43,613 nt of DNA from Olavius sp. associated proteobacterium Delta 1 (lineage in GTDB: Bacteria > Desulfobacterota > Desulfobacteria > Desulfobacterales > JAFDCJ01), in assembly GCA_902749685.1 (NCBI GenBank), contig CACVKW010001168.1, positions 1 to 43,613 on the forward strand. Reading direction: 5' to 3'. The notes below the pieces were generated by a model. It saw only the letters and a list, made by a program, of their open reading frames with translations, was not told where the DNA came from and made no database searches. This document shows, one piece after another, positions 7,877 to 16,092 of this stretch; the stretch's first letter is position 1, and each line of letters opens with the position of its first letter. The position numbers and the translations under genes are program-made.

Positions 7877-8824
7877 ATGAACGCATTTATATTTTCCATA
7901 TTTAACGGTACGCTTTACGGGCTGCTGCTTTTTATGATTTCGAGCGGGCTTACTCTGATTTTCAGCATGATGGGGGTTCTCAATCTTGCGCATTCCAGTT
8001 TATTCATGCTGGGAGCCTATTTCGCTTATACGATCTCAAAATACGTTGGCTTCTGGCCGGCGCTTATATTTGCCCCGCTTGGCGTGGGAGTTATCGGTGC
8101 GTTGATAGAGCGCTACGGACTCAGGGCCGTTCATAAATATGGCCATGTAGCAGAGTTGCTGTTTACCTTCGGCCTTTTTTACGTATTTGAAGACCTTGTC
8201 CAGATGGTGTGGGGTAAAGCGCCGGTTCGATATGAGATTCCTGAAAGCCTGGATTTTATCCTCTTTACCTGGCTGGGGCTGGGATATTCCGCTTACCGGA
8301 TTTTCATGGTCCTGGCATCCCTGGGGATCATGGTGGCCCTATACTGGTTGATTTCCCGCACCCGGGTCGGCCTCATCATTCAAGGTGCCCTGACCCATCC
8401 CCATATGGTGGCGTCGCTAGGTCATAACGTACCCCGGGTGTTTATGATGACCTTTGGTTTTGGCAGCGCCCTGGCCGCGGTGGCCGGTGTGCTCGGCGGC
8501 AATATATTGGGAACCGAACCGGCCATGGCGGCGCAGCTCGGCCCCATCATCTTTGTTGTCATTGTCATCGGGGGACTGGGGTCTCTGGGCGGAGCGGTCA
8601 TTGCCTCACTTGCCATCGGTATTCTGACCAATATGGCGATTTCTTATGATATTTCATTTAAAACCTTTTTCATCGCGCTGGGCGTCAGCCCGGACACCGT
8701 GGGGGTGGGTCAGGACTTGATCGCCATGACCAGCGGATCAATTGCGCCGATCCTGCCTTACCTCTTGCTGGTATTAATGCTGATTTTTCGGCCGCGAGGA
8801 TTATTTGGAACCCGTGACGCATGA
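7877..8824 (+). CDS. livH: Liv-type ABC transporter permease LivH
   Basis: A 315-aa integral membrane permease. It begins with the conserved GTLYGLLLFMISSGLTLIFSMMGVLNLAHSS-type first helices and ends with the PRGLFG motif (residues about 308-313) typical of LivH. Eight or so hydrophobic segments are visible. Its stop overlaps the livM start by 4 nt (ATGA), indicating translational coupling. The ribosome-binding site AAGGTG is 11 nt from the ATG. Confidence 0.92.
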   Translation: MNAFIFSIFNGTLYGLLLFMISSGLTLIFSMMGVLNLAHSSLFMLGAYFAYTISKYVGFWPALIFAPLGVGVIGALIERYGLRAVHKYGHVAELLFTFGLFYVFEDLVQMVWGKAPVRYEIPESLDFILFTWLGLGYSAYRIFMVLASLGIMVALYWLISRTRVGLIIQGALTHPHMVASLGHNVPRVFMMTFGFGSALAAVAGVLGGNILGTEPAMAAQLGPIIFVVIVIGGLGSLGGAVIASLAIGILTNMAISYDISFKTFFIALGVSPDTVGVGQDLIAMTSGSIAPILPYLLLVLMLIFRPRGLFGTRDA

Positions 8825-10086
8825 TACAGCTATTGAAAAAAAATAGTATTTGGATTCTGGCAGGATTCGTCATTCTGGTGTTGCCCCTGGTTTTTTCTTC
8901 CGGATTTGCCGTCTCTTTGATGGGGCTGATGGGCATTCTGATTATTTTTGCCCTGGCTTACAACATGTTGCTGGGCCAGGGCGGTATGCTGTCATTCGGG
9001 CATGCGGTCTACTTTGGAATGGCAGGCTATTTTACCATCCACCTCTTAAATTTAATGGGTGAGGGCGCCATCGGCTATTTTCCGGTCAGTTTACTGCCCC
9101 TGTTTGGGGGGGTGGTTGGACTTTTTTTTGGCGTCTTGATCGGATTTGTCTCGACCCGCAGGGCCGGCACCATTTTTGCTTTGATTTCTCTGGGTTTCGT
9201 GGAAATGATGACGGCCATGGCATTCATTCTGATTACCTTCTTTAACGGCGAAGAGGGGATCCAGGCCGATCGCTGGGTCGGGCCCGAGCCGCTGGGAATT
9301 ACCTTTGGGCCGGGTATCCAGGTTTATTATCTCATCGGCGTCTGGTGCCTCGTTTCGATGATCGCCATGTATGCCCTTACCAAAACCCCCTTTGGCCGGA
9401 TGTCGAATGCGGTGCGGGACAACCCGGAACGGGCGCAGTTTGTGGGGTACAACACCCAGCGTGTGCGCTGGCTGACCTTCTCGTTATCGTCTTTTTTTGC
9501 CGGTCTGGCCGGGGCCCTATATGCGCTGCACTTCGAGCACATCGGCTTTGAGGCTGCCGGCCTGGAGCTTTCAGGAGAGATATTGCTCGCGACGTATATG
9601 GGCGGCAGCGGCCATTTTTTAGGGCCGATCGTCGGTGCCATTCTGTTTACCTTCTTAAAGGGAGTGTTGAGCGATTACAGTTCGGCCTGGTATCTGTATC
9701 TCGGAGCTGTTTTCCTTCTGACGATTTTGTTCGCACCCACAGGGATTGCGGGGCTGATACTTCGCCACGAACCGGTTTGGAAAACCGATTTCCGGCTACT
9801 GGGTAAAATGGTGCTTCCTTATTTGAGCGCGTTGATAACTCTTTTAATAGCAGCAGGTGCGATCATTGGCCTCATAGAAATGATCAATCACGTCGCGGAT
9901 GAGTACAGCGAAGGGCCGATTCTTAGCCTTTACGGAATCGCGGTGGAAACCACGAGCTTCATTCCCTGGCTGGCTATCGGTTTAGTGGCCCTAATCGGCA
10001 TTGGCCTTTGCAGGTTTTCCTTTCCGTATGTCACCCGCAAATGGGACGATATCATGGATACTATAAAAAAGAGAATGTTACGATGA
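8821..10086 (+). CDS. livM: Liv-type ABC transporter permease LivM with C-terminal extension
   Basis: The 421-aa second permease contains the LLGQGGMLSFGHAVYFGMAGY and GLAGALYALHFEHI segments of LivM. After the usual end of the family (APTGIAGL, about residue 307) it continues for about 110 residues with two more predicted membrane helices (LLGKMVLPYLSALITLLIAA and FIPWLAIGLVALIGIGL), then a basic tail. LivM of importer 2 in this window (336 aa) lacks this. It overlaps both neighbours by 4 nt, so livH-livM-livG are coupled. Confidence 0.92.
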   Translation: MIQLLKKNSIWILAGFVILVLPLVFSSGFAVSLMGLMGILIIFALAYNMLLGQGGMLSFGHAVYFGMAGYFTIHLLNLMGEGAIGYFPVSLLPLFGGVVGLFFGVLIGFVSTRRAGTIFALISLGFVEMMTAMAFILITFFNGEEGIQADRWVGPEPLGITFGPGIQVYYLIGVWCLVSMIAMYALTKTPFGRMSNAVRDNPERAQFVGYNTQRVRWLTFSLSSFFAGLAGALYALHFEHIGFEAAGLELSGEILLATYMGGSGHFLGPIVGAILFTFLKGVLSDYSSAWYLYLGAVFLLTILFAPTGIAGLILRHEPVWKTDFRLLGKMVLPYLSALITLLIAAGAIIGLIEMINHVADEYSEGPILSLYGIAVETTSFIPWLAIGLVALIGIGLCRFSFPYVTRKWDDIMDTIKKRMLR

Positions 10087-10844
10087 CGTTTGCACTTGAA
10101 TTAAACGGATTACGCAAGAGTTTTGGGCCGACGGAAATAATTCGGGGTGTTGATCTCCAAATTAAAAAGGGTGAACTTCACGCCATTATTGGTCCCAACG
10201 GCGCCGGGAAGTCAACACTGTACAACCTGATCAGCGGCATGTACAAGGTAACCGAAGGCTCCATTCGCCTGAATGGAAATGACATTACGGACAAAGAACC
10301 CTATGAAATCAATCGTATGGGCCTTAGCCGCAGTTTTCAGGTGACCAACATCTTTCCGAAAATGAGCGTTTTTGAAAATGTACGCAATGGATTATTATAC
10401 CACAGCGGGTGTAAGTATGCGTTCTGGCGCTTTGTGGATCGGAGACGCGATGTCACGGAACGGACCAATCATGTTTTGCAAAGTACCGGTTTATATCAAA
10501 AACGCGATGTGCCGGTTATGCTGCTGCCGTACGCGGATCAGCGCGCCCTTGAGATCGGCATCACGATAGCAGGAAGCGCCGATGTGATCCTGTTGGATGA
10601 ACCCACTTCCGGAATGAGCCACAGCGAAACGGAACAGGCGGTGGAGCTGATCCGGTCAATTGCTGAAGACAAAACCGTGGTAGTGGTCGAACACGACATG
10701 GGGGTGGTCTTTGATCTGGCGGAACGCATCTCGGTGTTGGTCTACGGCGAAATTATTGCTTCGGATATCCCGGAGAATATACGAAAAAGCCAACAGGTCC
10801 AGGAAGCTTATCTCGGAGCGGAAATTTCGAACGAAAGTAATTGA
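10083..10844 (+). CDS. livG: Liv-type ABC transporter ATPase LivG with degenerate signature motif
   Basis: A 253-aa nucleotide-binding subunit. Walker A is canonical (GPNGAGKST, K43), as are Walker B ILLDEP (E173) and the H-loop histidine (VVEHD, H204). The signature region reads LPYADQRALEI (148-158), where LivG proteins usually have LSYGxQRxLEI: Ser is Pro and Gly is Ala. Importer 2's LivG keeps LSYG. The start at 10083 overlaps the livM stop (ATGA) and is preferred to an upstream in-frame ATG at 10008 that lies inside livM. Its stop codon falls inside the first unit of a heptad repeat array. Confidence 0.92.
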   Translation: MTFALELNGLRKSFGPTEIIRGVDLQIKKGELHAIIGPNGAGKSTLYNLISGMYKVTEGSIRLNGNDITDKEPYEINRMGLSRSFQVTNIFPKMSVFENVRNGLLYHSGCKYAFWRFVDRRRDVTERTNHVLQSTGLYQKRDVPVMLLPYADQRALEIGITIAGSADVILLDEPTSGMSHSETEQAVELIRSIAEDKTVVVVEHDMGVVFDLAERISVLVYGEIIASDIPENIRKSQQVQEAYLGAEISNESN

Positions 10845-10881
10845 AGATTGAAGAATGAAAATTGAAGATTTATGGTTGAAT
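10840..10881. repeat. Heptad microrepeat inside the liv operon, family ATTGAAG
   Basis: Six in-phase heptads: ATTGAAG twice, AATGAAA, ATTGAAG, ATTTATG, GTTGAAT. The first unit contains the livG stop codon and the array fills most of the 68-bp livG-livF gap. The following livF has only a weak ribosome-binding site. Confidence 0.75.
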
Positions 10882-10912
10882 CTTAACAATATAAAGAAGT
10901 GATAACTATAAA

Positions 10913-11608
10913 ATGCTTGAAATCAACGATCTACACGCCTATTACGTCAAAAGCCACATTCTTCAGGGAATTTCCTTCTCTGTCGGAGAAGGGGAAATCG
11001 TCAGCCTGCTAGGCCGCAACGGAGTTGGACGCTCCACGTCGATCAAGGCAATTATGGGTGAGGTGGAGCACACCGGCTCAATTAAGTTCAAAGGAGAAGA
11101 GATCAGCCAACTGCCGACCCATGAGATAGCGCGGCGCGGTTTGGGGTACGTACCGGAGAATCGCGATATCTTTCCCACCATGACAACCCTTAATAATTTG
11201 CTCCTGGGTGAGAAAAAGAAAGGGAAAACCGGTCGATGGTCCCTGGACGACATGTACAGAATGTTTCCGAACCTGGGTGAAAGAAGTCACGTAGATGCCG
11301 GGTTGTTATCCGGTGGTGAGCAACAAATGCTGACCATTTGCCGTACGCTCATGGGAGACCCGGATTTGGTTATGATCGATGAGCCGACGGAAGGATTGGC
11401 CCCCAAACTTGTGGAACAGGTTGCTGACCTGCTTGAGGAAATTGCCAGCCGCGGCCTTTCTATTTTGCTGGTTGAACAAAAACTGGCCATCGCAATGAAA
11501 ATTTCTAATCGCGTGATTGTAATGGGGCATGGACAATTGGTCTTTGAAGGCACCCCTGACGAGCTTCGCGCAAATGATAAAATCCGCCAGGAGTGGCTGG
11601 AGGTTTAA
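10913..11608 (+). CDS. livF: Liv-type ABC transporter ATPase LivF with Walker A Lys to Arg change
   Basis: The 231-aa second ATPase has a canonical LSGGEQQ signature (132-138), Walker B MIDEPTEGL (E157) and the LivF-style VEQ in the H-loop position (Q189). Walker A reads GRNGVGRST: the nucleotide-binding lysine is arginine (R40, codon CGC at 11030-11032). Importer 2's LivF has GRNGMGKST at this place. In a LivG/LivF dimer this Walker A faces LivG's signature, which is also altered here. The ribosome-binding site is weak (AAGAAG-like), and the gap to livG is a heptad repeat. Confidence 0.92.
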   Translation: MLEINDLHAYYVKSHILQGISFSVGEGEIVSLLGRNGVGRSTSIKAIMGEVEHTGSIKFKGEEISQLPTHEIARRGLGYVPENRDIFPTMTTLNNLLLGEKKKGKTGRWSLDDMYRMFPNLGERSHVDAGLLSGGEQQMLTICRTLMGDPDLVMIDEPTEGLAPKLVEQVADLLEEIASRGLSILLVEQKLAIAMKISNRVIVMGHGQLVFEGTPDELRANDKIRQEWLEV

Positions 11609-11611
11609 AGT

Positions 11612-11677
11612 ATTGAAGATTTTAGATTGAAGATTGAACACAACCGAAGGTTTCAGGTGTCAGGTTTCGGGTGTCAG
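11612..11677. repeat. Two heptad families side by side after livF
   Basis: ATTGAAG, ATTTTAG, ATTGAAG, ATTGAAC (11612-11639), then after 10 bp GTTTCAG, GTGTCAG, GTTTCGG, GTGTCAG (11650-11677). The second set is the reverse complement of the CCTGAAA/CCTGACA family at 22548-22582. Confidence 0.75.
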
Positions 11678-11744
11678 GGAGTAGCGATAATTAATGAATA
11701 GCCAACTCCGCTTTGCCCTTGAAAGGTTTAATCAGATAGTATTC

Positions 11745-11792
11745 CTAACTCACTAATCAACCAATAAACTATTCAACTTATCAACTATTCTT
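11745..11792. repeat. Octad microrepeat, family CTAATCAA
   Basis: Six in-phase 8-bp units (CTAACTCA, CTAATCAA, CCAATAAA, CTATTCAA, CTTATCAA, CTATTCTT) immediately upstream of the ribosome-binding site of the ligase gene. The same family occurs inverted at 26577-26616. Confidence 0.7.
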
Positions 11793-11812
11793 AGGCTGGA
11801 GGTACTACTAAC

Positions 11813-13444
11813 ATGTTTGGTTTAATGCAAGAGGGTCCGCTATTAATTTCATCTTTGATTGAATTTGCCGCTTTGAACCATGGCGATGAGGAAATAGTTT
11901 CGCGAACCGTTGAAGGACCGATTCATCGGTATACTTACAAAGATTGCGTCGTTCGCTCCCGCCAACTGGCCAAAGCACTCGAGAAGCTGGGAGTCGAGCA
12001 AAGTGATCGGATCGCCACACTGGCCTGGAACGGCTACCGGCATGTGGAAATATATTATGGCGTTTCCGGCATGGGCGCCATTTGCCATACAATCAATCCG
12101 CGCCTGTTCCCCGAGCAGATAGCCTATATTGCTAATCATGCGGAGGACAAATACATCTTTATGGATCTGACCTTCGTGCCCCTGATTGAAGCGATTGTCG
12201 AACATATCCCGAAAGTAAAGGGATTTGTCATCATGACCGACGAAGCCAATATGCCGCAGACCAAATTATCCAATGTTATCTGCTATGAAAATTTTCTGGC
12301 CACGGCAGATGACGATTATAAATGGCCGGTTTTTGATGAGCGTACCGCCTCCTCCCTTTGCTATACCTCCGGCACCACCGGAAATCCGAAGGGGGCTTTA
12401 TTCAGCAACCGCTCCACAATATTACACAGCTACGCCGCCTGTACACCGGACGCACTCGGCCTGTCCAACATGGAAACCATTCTGCCGGTGGTTCCCATGT
12501 TTCACGTTAACGCCTGGGGCATTCCCTATGCAGCTGCCATGAGCGGTGCCAAGATGGTCATGCCCGGTGCCAGGATGGATGGTGAATCTCTTTTTGAATT
12601 GATGGAGAGCGAACAGGTAACTTTGTCGGCGGGCGTGCCGACTATCTGGATGATGCTGCTTGGCTATATGAAGGAAAACAACAAAAAGTTCACTTCCATG
12701 AAGCGCACGGTAATCGGTGGCGCAGCAGCCCCCAGGGCGATGATTGAAACATTTGAAAAAGAATACAACGTCAATGTCCTCCATGCCTGGGGAATGACGG
12801 AAATGAGCCCATTGGGGACAGCCTGCAACCTCAAAAAGAAACACCGGGATTATACCATTGATCAAAAAATTGATTTATCCCTCAAGCAGGGTCGGGCGAT
12901 ATTCGGCGTCGATATGAAAATCGTTGACGGTGCCGGCAAAGATCTGCCCTGGGACGGCGTGGCCTTTGGCAACCTGCTCGTGCGGGGTCCCTGGATTACA
13001 TCCGGCTACTTCAAGGGTGAAGGCGGTGATACGGTGGTCGATGAAGATAACTGGTTTGACACCGGCGATGTGGCCACAATTGATCCCGACGGTTACATGC
13101 AGATCACCGATCGTTCCAAGGATGTCATTAAATCCGGCGGCGAATGGATTTCTTCGATCGACGTGGAGAACGAAGCTGTTGGATGCCCGGGCATTGCCGA
13201 GGCAGCCGTAATTGCCGTGGCACACCCCAAATGGGATGAACGGCCCCTTTTGGTGGCCGTCAAAGAAGAAAATGCCAGCGTTACCAAAGAGGAGGTTATC
13301 GAACATCTGAAAGGCACCCTGGCCAAATGGCAGCTGCCCGACGATGTCATTTTTGTCGATCAACTGCCGCATACGGCGACCGGCAAGATTTTGAAAACAA
13401 AATTGCGCGGTGAGTATAAAGACTATAAGCTGCCGACAGCTTAA
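11813..13444 (+). CDS. Acyl-CoA synthetase (AMP-forming, AlkK/medium-long-chain type)
   Basis: A 543-aa adenylate-forming ligase with phosphate loop YTSGTTGNPK (184-193), a PMFHVNAWGIPY substrate-region motif, an AWGMTE A5 motif and the catalytic lysine in TGKILKTKLR (K525). The PKGALFSNRSTILHS context is characteristic of the AlkK-like fatty-acyl ligases. It lies 204 bp downstream of livF on the same strand with a GGAGGT ribosome-binding site. The same ligase-after-livF arrangement recurs at 39251, suggesting vectorial uptake and activation of the imported acid (inference). The substrate is not determinable from sequence. Confidence 0.9.
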   Translation: MFGLMQEGPLLISSLIEFAALNHGDEEIVSRTVEGPIHRYTYKDCVVRSRQLAKALEKLGVEQSDRIATLAWNGYRHVEIYYGVSGMGAICHTINPRLFPEQIAYIANHAEDKYIFMDLTFVPLIEAIVEHIPKVKGFVIMTDEANMPQTKLSNVICYENFLATADDDYKWPVFDERTASSLCYTSGTTGNPKGALFSNRSTILHSYAACTPDALGLSNMETILPVVPMFHVNAWGIPYAAAMSGAKMVMPGARMDGESLFELMESEQVTLSAGVPTIWMMLLGYMKENNKKFTSMKRTVIGGAAAPRAMIETFEKEYNVNVLHAWGMTEMSPLGTACNLKKKHRDYTIDQKIDLSLKQGRAIFGVDMKIVDGAGKDLPWDGVAFGNLLVRGPWITSGYFKGEGGDTVVDEDNWFDTGDVATIDPDGYMQITDRSKDVIKSGGEWISSIDVENEAVGCPGIAEAAVIAVAHPKWDERPLLVAVKEENASVTKEEVIEHLKGTLAKWQLPDDVIFVDQLPHTATGKILKTKLRGEYKDYKLPTA

Positions 13445-13448
13445 ACGG

Positions 13449-13464
13449 TGGAGTACTGGAGTGT
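13449..13464. repeat. Octad TGGAGTAC / TGGAGTGT
   Basis: Two octads directly after the ligase stop codon. The same two words head the array at 25150-25181. Confidence 0.5.
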
Positions 13465-13576
13465 TAGCCTCCGGCTGGCTCGTAGGGGCTGCGGCTCGGA
13501 GAGAGTAATGGAAGGAATGGATTCGATTTATATTTCCTTTTTTTAGACAGGATTAACAAGATTTACTGAATTTTTT

Positions 13577-13603
13577 TTCTTTGTTTCCAAATGAAACAAA
13601 GAA
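13577..13603. terminator. 11-bp AT-rich hairpin between convergent genes
   Basis: TTCTTTGTTTC and GAAACAAAGAA form a perfect 11-bp stem with a CAAAT loop. It lies between the plus-strand ligase and the minus-strand hydrolase fragment. No T-tract follows on either strand's exit side, so it may be a weak terminator or simply a structural element. Confidence 0.4.
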
Positions 13604-13638
13604 TACCAATTAATTTAATTGCCCCATCAAGAATATTT

Positions 13639-13665
13639 CTCTGCGCCCTCAGCGTGCTCTGCGGT
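13639..13665. repeat. Nonad (9-bp) microrepeat CTCTGCGCC
   Basis: Three 9-bp units (CTCTGCGCC, CTCAGCGTG, CTCTGCGGT). It ends 9 bp before the truncated hydrolase. Related words occur at 1936-1998. Confidence 0.6.
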
Positions 13666-13673
13666 GAATTGAA

Positions 13674-13928
13674 TCAGTTTTCTTTTCCCAATAAAGTAAC
13701 GTCATCTGTCATTATCAATGTGGGGATCGCTAGACGGTAGAGTCGCTCGACGGTGTCATGCCGCAGACAGGCATCGAATTGCCGAAAAAAGGCATCCGCC
13801 GGCTGGTAGTGGCGCAGGGAAATTTCGATGAATTTTTCTATTTCATCCGAATTGTGCGCAACAAAATCATCGGAAAAGTAAATATCCATATCTTTTTCAT
13901 ACAAATTCCAAAGACCTATTCCATTCAT
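13674..13928 (-). pseudogene. Truncated alpha/beta-hydrolase (cap region only)
   Basis: The 84-residue product matches the second half of enol-lactonase-type alpha/beta hydrolases: a cap-domain helix region, then RQFDACLRHDTVERLYRLAI and PTLIMTDD, the strand that normally precedes the catalytic acid. The nucleophile elbow (GxSxG) and the catalytic His region are both absent, so it should be inactive. Its ATG overlaps the stop of the AstE-type gene upstream (ATGA), so it may still be translated. The 3' end abuts a nonad repeat. I favour a decayed third hydrolase of this operon; a short functional protein is less likely. Confidence 0.55.
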
Positions 13929-14896
13929 GATGGAGTCCCCATTTGAAAAATCGAATCGCCGGCTGAAACAAACGGTTTCTTATTGACGGTAAGCACCAAG
14001 CCGTCCAAGGGCGATCTAATTGGATCCAGTTCCTCATCAAAGAGGGTATATACCCTGGCGATGATCTGATCTTTTTCAATTATGTCATTGATCTTGACCG
14101 TCGGTGCAAAACGACCACCATGGGGCGCCAGCATCCAGTCCCATGCCTTTAGGACGATGTACTTATCTTTAAATTCACATGGATCTTCAAGGACGTCCAA
14201 ATACTTCAGCATATTGGTCAGACCTTCGGCCACGGTATTGACAGCTTCCTCGGTTGCCAGGTCACCGCCGCCGCCAGATTCAACGATAATGCCCGGAATG
14301 CCTTTGTTGGATGCCTGGGTGAACATGGCGTTCTGCAGGACCGGATAATCACACGGATAAATGATCTCTATCCCAAAAGCTTTGGCCAGTTCCATTGATC
14401 TTTTGGCTTCCACCGAGCCGTCTTCATTGAACAGCGTCCAGCGGGTCTCGGCATTATGACCGCAATGAAAGTCAATCATAAAATCAGCATTCTCCTGCAC
14501 TGTTTTAAAGATGTTGGATGCCATGATTTCGTTAATATTGCCGTCCAACTTACCGGGAAAGACGCGATTGAGGTCCGGCACTCCAAAATAACTGTAAGGT
14601 GAAAAGCGCTGACTGCTCCTGAAGGCGGTGATGTTCAGAGCCGGCAGCCCGATAAACGAACCCGCCATTTTAGCAGGATCCAACTCGCGGCAGACCTTCA
14701 GAATTCCCAAGGTGCCACAAAATTCGTCACCGTGAATACATCCCTGGGCCCAAAGTTTGGGTCCCGGCTTGGTGCCATGGACTATAATCACCGGGGTTTG
14801 AACCGGCAGGCCGTCATTGTATGAAGCAATATCCAGGTAGCCGTTTGCCCGGCTACCGGGTTCAGCAACAGCTGATCCAATCTGCATTTTTTCCAT
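13925..14896 (-). CDS. Succinylglutamate desuccinylase/aspartoacylase-family zinc amidohydrolase (copy 1)
   Basis: The 323-aa AstE/AspA-family (M14-like) zinc hydrolase cleaves an acyl-amide bond. Zinc ligands are visible as H55 and E58 in HGDE and H144 in DFHCGH. The catalytic glutamate is E206 in IIVESGG. The C-terminal beta-domain ends with SAGDSIFQMG. The frame extends upstream to 14980, but the ATG at 14896 has a perfect AGGAGGAAT ribosome-binding site, so I choose it. It is the penultimate gene of the Pot/creatininase operon and is paralogous to the next gene upstream. The substrate is unknown; N-acyl amino acid or diamine derivatives are typical for the family. Confidence 0.85.
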   Translation of the reverse strand: MEKMQIGSAVAEPGSRANGYLDIASYNDGLPVQTPVIIVHGTKPGPKLWAQGCIHGDEFCGTLGILKVCRELDPAKMAGSFIGLPALNITAFRSSQRFSPYSYFGVPDLNRVFPGKLDGNINEIMASNIFKTVQENADFMIDFHCGHNAETRWTLFNEDGSVEAKRSMELAKAFGIEIIYPCDYPVLQNAMFTQASNKGIPGIIVESGGGGDLATEEAVNTVAEGLTNMLKYLDVLEDPCEFKDKYIVLKAWDWMLAPHGGRFAPTVKINDIIEKDQIIARVYTLFDEELDPIRSPLDGLVLTVNKKPFVSAGDSIFQMGTPS

Positions 14897-15057
14897 AATT
14901 CCTCCTATTAATGGTTCGTTTAGGCAAATGATAGCATCATATCGACCAGTTGTTGTCGATTTTGCCGAGTGCATTGACATGCCTGGGTTGCAGCATTAAA
15001 TTTTCAGCGAGCTAACTACCCGGCCGGAACCACTTTTCCGCAGCGCAATTGCCGTCT

Positions 15058-16023
15058 TTAATCAGCGAATTCTCCAATCATAACCAAGGGTTCACCTTTG
15101 TGAATCACCCCGTGGGTGTCGAGATTGAGCACCAACGCAATTCCTTTAGGGGAACGCACCTCGGCAACTGGATCTCCGTATGCTGAAAGAATCCGAGCTA
15201 AATTCTGGCCTCTGTTGACTTTATCACCACGATTAACCTTCAAGTCGACAAACCCGCTTGCTGGAGCCGGGATGGAAATCAAATTTTTTATCCGGACCGG
15301 CGGTGAGCTCCGGGTTGCATCGCCTCGAATCATACCTCGCTTGATCGCTATATTCTGCAGACACTTAAGATAGTAGTCGATGACTTCAGAATCATTGCGT
15401 CCTTCGCCGGGGGCCTCGATGAGGATCGCCGGAATCCCGCGCCGAGTCAGAACCGCAAATAGTGAATGCTCCAGCCACTTTTCGCTGACACCAACCACTG
15501 CAGGTGCTCCTGAGTCCAGGGCTAACTGCTCGGCCACAGCACCTGCTTCGTCTTGCTGGTGAAAATAGAGCGCAAAATAATTCGAACGATAGCCGTGCAG
15601 ATCCAGGACAAAATCGGCATTTTGTGAGATAGCTTCTAACAGGTCGTGAGCCAGCAACCGGGTCCAAGTGCCCTCGGAGGCACCTGGAAACACGCGATTA
15701 AGATCCAGGTGATCGATTGGACTGAAACGGCTTTTATGCTCCCAGGCCATGATGTTGACAACCGGCAACGCAATGACGGTTCCGCTAAGTTGATCGGGAT
15801 CCAGCCCGGCAACAAAATGATGGATCGCTCTGGATCCGGCATATTCATCCCCATGAAGACAACCCTGCACCCAGAGCACCGGGCCGGGCCGGGCGCCTTT
15901 TACGACAAAAACAGGTAACCCCACGGCTGTCCCGTCAGTTCGCCGGCCAATTTCAAGAGCTCGCCGAACGGACGTGCCCATCTCAACCGAAACAGCCAGT
16001 GACTGATTTTGATTGGAATCCAT
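15058..16023 (-). CDS. Succinylglutamate desuccinylase/aspartoacylase-family zinc amidohydrolase (copy 2)
   Basis: A 321-aa paralogue of the neighbouring gene. Zinc ligands are H57 and E60 (HGDE) and H143 (DLHGY); the catalytic glutamate is E203 (ILIEAPG). The C-terminal biotinyl-like beta-domain (VNRGDKVNRGQNLARIL) is retained. The ATG has a TGAGGA ribosome-binding site 6 nt upstream. The two copies differ strongly in the loops after the zinc motif, so they probably act on different substrates or successive steps (inference). Confidence 0.85.
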   Translation of the reverse strand: MDSNQNQSLAVSVEMGTSVRRALEIGRRTDGTAVGLPVFVVKGARPGPVLWVQGCLHGDEYAGSRAIHHFVAGLDPDQLSGTVIALPVVNIMAWEHKSRFSPIDHLDLNRVFPGASEGTWTRLLAHDLLEAISQNADFVLDLHGYRSNYFALYFHQQDEAGAVAEQLALDSGAPAVVGVSEKWLEHSLFAVLTRRGIPAILIEAPGEGRNDSEVIDYYLKCLQNIAIKRGMIRGDATRSSPPVRIKNLISIPAPASGFVDLKVNRGDKVNRGQNLARILSAYGDPVAEVRSPKGIALVLNLDTHGVIHKGEPLVMIGEFAD

Positions 16024-16092
16024 ATCTTGTCCTCACGCGATTATTTCATCACCGTGGTGGCAGATGACGTGGATCGAGCGGTGGCAATGATT

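Noticed and set aside
12422..13372. Minus-strand frames of 147 and 165 codons under the ligase at 11813-13444
   Set aside because: Antisense shadows of a well-supported ligase; composition and motifs do not suggest proteins.
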